Below are positions 7,675 to 10,926 of a DNA stretch of 10,926 nt, piece by piece. The DNA is taken from NCBI GenBank assembly GCA_934292955.1, contig CAKQXZ010000073.1, positions 1-10,926 of the forward strand, given 5' to 3'. How positions within the stretch are numbered: position 1 is the stretch's first letter; each line of letters starts with the position of its first letter. The translations under genes were made by a program, and so were the position numbers. The DNA comes from an uncultured Clostridia bacterium. Its GTDB lineage: Bacteria > Bacillota_A > Clostridia > Christensenellales > Borkfalkiaceae. The notes below the pieces were generated by a model. That model did not search any database and was not told the DNA's origin. It saw only the letters and a list, made by a program, of their open reading frames with translations.

Positions 7675-9201
7675 ATGAAAAAACTTTTAACTCTTGTTTT
7701 GACATTGGTTATCTCGATGACTTCGGTTGTCGCTCTTAACGGATGTACAGGCAAAGACGACGAAGGTGTTGTAATCACTTTCTACCACACGATGAGTGCT
7801 ACCAATCTTCAACCTACCCTCAAAACTTACATCGATAAATTCCAGAAAATTTATCCGGGAATCAAGGTTAAAGCCACTCAGGAAGGCGGTTACGACGACG
7901 TAAGAGACAAAGTTGTTAAAGAACTGCAAAGCGGTAAAGGTCCTAACATAGCATACTGCTATGCCGACCATGTTGCTCTTTACAACCGCGCTTTACGCGT
8001 TGTAGACCTTACAAGTTATATCAATAGCACCGAAGAAGTTCCCGCAGGTAAGTTCGGCAACAAAGAAGCAATGCCTATCGGTCTTACGAGCACCGAAATA
8101 GACGATTTTATCGACGCATATTACAACGAAGGTTCTCAGTATTCATTGGAGGGTATGTATTCTCTACCTTTCTCCAAATCGACCGAAGTTCTTTACTATA
8201 ATAAAACCGTATTCGAACTTAAAGACAAAAATTTCTTTATTCCCACGTCATGGTGGTGCTCTAAAGAAGGTCACGCCATCGATCCCGTAGACAATTGCGA
8301 AACTTGTCAGGGCACTATGGCTCTTCTTTGCCAAAGGCTTAAAGCATGGGATCCGAACTGTATTCCTCTGGGATACGACAGTGACGCAAACTTATTCATC
8401 ACTATGTGCGAACAGTTAGGGCTTCCCTATACCAGCGCCGCAAAAGGTCAGGAACACTACCTTTTCAATACCGACGCACACAAAGAATTTGTAAAAATTC
8501 TTAACGCATGGAAAAATAAAAACTGGCTTACCACACAAAAACTTTACGGTGCATATACCAGCGGGTTGTTTATCGAAGGCGCGGAATTTAGCACTGATCC
8601 CACAGCAACGAAAGGCGACGGACAGTCATATCAAAGAAGTTATATGTCGGTCGGATCCTCTGCCGGCGCGTCGCATCAGGCACCCAAATTGATAAATAAG
8701 AAAGCTCCCTTCGAAGTAGGTATAGTATCTATTCCTCAGGCAAATGCGAATAAGCCCAAAGTTATTTCTCAGGGACCGAGCGTATGTATTCTTAAAAACG
8801 CTACAAAAGATCAGATTCTTGCTTCATGGCTCCTTATTAAATATCTGACGACCAGCGCCGAATTCCAGGCTGACTTCTCTATTGCCTCCGGTTATGTTCC
8901 CGTAATTGAATCGGCAATAAACGATCCTGCGTTTCAGGAACATCTTGCCGGAAAGAGTTATGATACAAATGGAATAACCGCTCTTTCTGCTTACGTATGC
9001 TGGCAACAGGACAGTTACTACTTCACCAGCCCTGCTTTCGAAGGTTCTTCAGAAGCAAGAAGCCAGGCTGAAGCGTTACTTGCTGCAACTCTCGCTCTTA
9101 AGCCCGTCGGTGAAGATTACACCCAGGCGCAGTACGACGCCGATCTTAACAAATACTTCGAAGACGCAATCAATAAATGCAAGAGCGCGTTTAACAAGTA
9201 A
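7675..9201 (+). CDS. ABC importer solute-binding lipoprotein with a Cys/His insert
   Basis: This 508-residue extracellular binding protein should capture the substrate and deliver it to the permeases encoded just upstream. Residues 1-24 are a lipoprotein signal ending at ALNGC, so Cys24 would be lipid-anchored. The family fold is supported by VVITFYHTMS (32-41), the GKGPNIAY segment (88-95), the MSVGSSAG/FEVGIVSIPQ pair (324-355) and the C-terminal YLTTSAEFQADFSIASGYVP (390-409). It is longer than usual family-1 proteins (about 420-450). Part of the difference lies at 185-250, a segment with six cysteines that includes a C-x4-H-x7-C-x2-C pattern (Cys195, His200, Cys208, Cys211). Many aromatic residues suggest a sugar-like or ring-containing ligand, but the substrate is unknown. 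A GC-rich hairpin follows the stop. Confidence 0.92.
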   Translation: MKKLLTLVLTLVISMTSVVALNGCTGKDDEGVVITFYHTMSATNLQPTLKTYIDKFQKIYPGIKVKATQEGGYDDVRDKVVKELQSGKGPNIAYCYADHVALYNRALRVVDLTSYINSTEEVPAGKFGNKEAMPIGLTSTEIDDFIDAYYNEGSQYSLEGMYSLPFSKSTEVLYYNKTVFELKDKNFFIPTSWWCSKEGHAIDPVDNCETCQGTMALLCQRLKAWDPNCIPLGYDSDANLFITMCEQLGLPYTSAAKGQEHYLFNTDAHKEFVKILNAWKNKNWLTTQKLYGAYTSGLFIEGAEFSTDPTATKGDGQSYQRSYMSVGSSAGASHQAPKLINKKAPFEVGIVSIPQANANKPKVISQGPSVCILKNATKDQILASWLLIKYLTTSAEFQADFSIASGYVPVIESAINDPAFQEHLAGKSYDTNGITALSAYVCWQQDSYYFTSPAFEGSSEARSQAEALLAATLALKPVGEDYTQAQYDADLNKYFEDAINKCKSAFNK

Positions 9202-9223
9202 AAATTAACTGATCGTTTATTCA

Positions 9224-9246
9224 GGCGCGCGATAATATCGCGCGCC
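9224..9246 (+). other. GC-rich perfect hairpin after the binding-protein gene
   Basis: GGCGCGCGAT (9224-9233) pairs perfectly with ATCGCGCGCC (9237-9246) around a three-base AAT loop. No T tract follows, so it is not a normal intrinsic terminator. Its position 22 bases after the stop codon suggests it protects the 3' end of the binding-protein mRNA, as intercistronic stem-loops do in other binding-protein operons. It may also reduce expression of the next gene. Confidence 0.75.
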
Positions 9247-9262
9247 AAGATAGGTTAAAAAA

Positions 9263-10597
9263 ATGAAATTCTATAATAAAATTATTACGTTCTTATTGCT
9301 TTTATGCATTACTGCCTGCTCGGCTTTGTTTGTCGGCTGCAATAACGACAATAAGATCGAAGAAGTCGATTACGTTTCGCAGTTAACGTTCAATCAGTCG
9401 TCCGAAACAAAGAAACAAAAAGTAACCGTTTACAATTATATCGACGGCGATACGACGCATTTCAGACTGAGCGAACCTATTGACGATACCACTATTTTAA
9501 AAGCAAGATATCTTGCGATCAATACGCCCGAATCGACCGGAAAAATCGAAGAATACGGTAAAACAGCTTCCGATTTTACTCATACTAAACTTGCCGGAGC
9601 AAAAGAGATTTATATCGAATCTAACGACAGCAACTGGAATAAAGACTCTACCGGCGCAAGATACCTTGTATGGGTATGGTATAATACCGAAGCCGACTCG
9701 ACTTTCCGCAATCTTAACCTCGAAATTTTGCAGAACGGTCTTGCAGTAGCCTCGTCTATTCTCAGCACCAGATACGCAGACGTATGCAACAGGGCGCTCG
9801 ATCAGGCAAAAGCGCTAAAATTAAATGTTTTTTCGGAAAAGCCCGATCCTAATTTCTACTACGGCGAAGCAATAGAAGTGACTCTGCGCGATTTGAGGCT
9901 GAATATAGAATATTTCAACGGCAAAAAAGTTGCGTTCGAGGCAAATATCTGGCGTTCAATCGGCGGCACGTTGTATTGTGAAGATTTTGACGAAAAGACC
10001 GGACGTTGGTATGGCATGCAAATCTACAACAACAATAACGGAATCGGCGCCTCAGCCAAAAAGTATATGACTTACGGAAACCGCGTAAGAATAGTCGGAA
10101 CCGTTTCTTATTGGGAAACCGGCGCGACCTATCAGGTATCCGGCATTGAATATAATCCCCGCCCCGACCCCGGCACGGAAAAGAATTATATAAGCCTTAT
10201 AAAGACAGGCATTACGCCGAATTTTGCCGAGCCGTCAGCCGAAGAGTATACGGGCAAAAATAACGTTGAGTTAAACCTTGACGACGAAATTAAATATTTC
10301 GATTACGCGCAGTTGGCTTTATACACTTCTGTTAAAATGTGCGGCTTAAAAGTCAGGAAAGTGTACACTACCACTAATCCCGAATCTTCGTCCGTAGGCG
10401 CAATGACCTTGACATGCGAAAAAGACGGAAAAACGATTATTGTCAGAACAGGCGTTTGGCATAACGAAAACTCTAAGACCATAACGGAAAAAGACCTTCT
10501 TAATAAAACGATCGACGTACAAGGTCTTGTCGAGTTTTATAACGATTCTTATCAGATTAAAGCCGAATTGTCTGAAGATTTATTACGTTGTGAATAA
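9263..10597 (+). CDS. Secreted SNase-domain nuclease lipoprotein with two probable OB folds
   Basis: This 444-residue protein has an N-terminal lipoprotein signal (Cys26 in ALFVGC most likely; Cys19 is an alternative), so it should sit on the outer face of the membrane. Residues about 52-190 are a staphylococcal-nuclease domain: VTVYNYIDGDTTHFRL with Asp61/Asp63, RYLAINTPES with Arg82, Thr88 and Glu90, and DSTGARYLVWVWY with Arg133. These match the metal ligands and the Arg/Glu/Arg catalytic set of SNase, except that the calcium ligand Asp40 of SNase is replaced by Asn87. Residues about 205-297 and 348-440 look like two OB-fold domains (VAFEANIW, VRIVGTVSYW; IDVQGLVEFY), as in YhcR-type nucleases. 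The expected role is cleavage of extracellular DNA or RNA. The gene lies 61 bases after the importer's binding protein, across a hairpin, with a weak TAGG ribosome binding site. Confidence 0.88.
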   Translation: MKFYNKIITFLLLLCITACSALFVGCNNDNKIEEVDYVSQLTFNQSSETKKQKVTVYNYIDGDTTHFRLSEPIDDTTILKARYLAINTPESTGKIEEYGKTASDFTHTKLAGAKEIYIESNDSNWNKDSTGARYLVWVWYNTEADSTFRNLNLEILQNGLAVASSILSTRYADVCNRALDQAKALKLNVFSEKPDPNFYYGEAIEVTLRDLRLNIEYFNGKKVAFEANIWRSIGGTLYCEDFDEKTGRWYGMQIYNNNNGIGASAKKYMTYGNRVRIVGTVSYWETGATYQVSGIEYNPRPDPGTEKNYISLIKTGITPNFAEPSAEEYTGKNNVELNLDDEIKYFDYAQLALYTSVKMCGLKVRKVYTTTNPESSSVGAMTLTCEKDGKTIIVRTGVWHNENSKTITEKDLLNKTIDVQGLVEFYNDSYQIKAELSEDLLRCE

Positions 10598-10653
10598 AAA
10601 TTGAATTGTGTAGTCATATTAATGACAAAAAAAATAAGGAGAAAAATAGCACA

Positions 10654-10926
10654 ATGAAAAGAAAATTATCGCTTATTTGTTGCCTTCTCGCTGTGACTTT
10701 AGTATCTTCGATCGCTCTCTTTGCTTGCCAGAGCATTGACGATTCGTCCGTAAGTTACAGGGAACCGACGGCATCGGAACTCGAAGAAATACTTGGAATA
10801 GTCGAGTATGATCACAAACAGCAAGTTAAAGAACAAACTGCCGGTGATTATGAACTTGTAAATATTTATGTGTATCGCGATTCCGCGGCATACCTCAAGA
10901 ATGAAGTTACCGTAGATACGGCAAAC
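10654..10926 (+). CDS. N-terminal part of an unidentified lipoprotein
   Basis: Ninety-one codons are visible and the frame is open to the window edge. The start MKRKLSLICCLLAVTLVSS leads to IALFAC, a lipobox with Cys25 as the probable lipid anchor. The mature part begins QSIDDSSVSYREP and is hydrophilic, with a predicted beta strand YELVNIYVYRD near 71-81. AAGGAG (10636-10641) lies 12 bases upstream, a rather long spacing. It follows the nuclease gene by 56 bases in the same direction, with no terminator between them, so it probably belongs to the same operon. No domain can be named from this fragment. Confidence 0.7.
   Translation, partial: MKRKLSLICCLLAVTLVSSIALFACQSIDDSSVSYREPTASELEEILGIVEYDHKQQVKEQTAGDYELVNIYVYRDSAAYLKNEVTVDTAN

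Noticed and set aside
10613..10626. GTCAT/ATGAC inverted repeat after the nuclease gene
   Set aside because: The stem has only five AT-rich pairs and is followed by A residues, not T, so it is not a plus-strand terminator.

Overview
The window looks like part of an uncultured, AT-rich Bacillota (Clostridia-type) chromosome. This rests on strong AAGGAG-type ribosome binding sites, sigma-A promoters with 17-bp spacers, a CIRCE operator, a zinc-type (four-cysteine) L28, Gram-positive style lipoproteins and a BclA-like collagen protein. No mobile element, CRISPR array, rRNA or tRNA gene is visible. The lineage cannot be fixed more precisely by reading alone.

Layout. (1) Positions 1-82 hold a leftward sigma-A promoter with one clear and one possible second CIRCE site, so an HrcA-controlled chaperone operon probably starts just beyond the left edge. 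(2) 171-2252 is a divergent pair: a GT2 glycosyltransferase with a helical, TPR-like tail (minus strand) and a collagen-like protein with a threonine-rich Gly-X-Y stalk and a BclA-type C-terminal domain (plus strand). Both strands of the intergenic region carry CATAAAATA, a match to the -10 consensus of the sporulation factor sigma-K. (3) 2322-2636 is a self-contained rpmB (L28) unit with promoter and terminator. (4) 2637-3133 is AT-rich and has no convincing gene, but ends in a near-consensus promoter. (5) 3134-4487 has two small membrane-protein genes (an RDD protein and an unknown four-helix protein) closed by an intrinsic terminator. (6) 4553-9201 is a CUT1-type ABC importer: ATPase, two permeases and a lipoprotein solute-binding protein. 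(7) 9263 to the right edge has a lipoprotein with a staphylococcal-nuclease domain and two probable OB folds, then the start of another lipoprotein.

How the genes may work together. The glycosyltransferase probably decorates the threonine-rich stalk of its neighbour, as proposed for SgtA/BclA3 in Clostridioides difficile; the paired promoter motifs hint at expression in a sporulation mother cell. The importer encodes its own ATPase and all other core parts. Its binding protein gene is followed by a GC-rich hairpin without a U-tract and then by the nuclease lipoprotein. This order suggests, but does not prove, a surface system that degrades extracellular nucleic acid and takes up products. The main candidates for something undescribed are this nuclease-transporter link, the Cys/His insert in the binding protein, and the divergent glycosyltransferase/collagen module.
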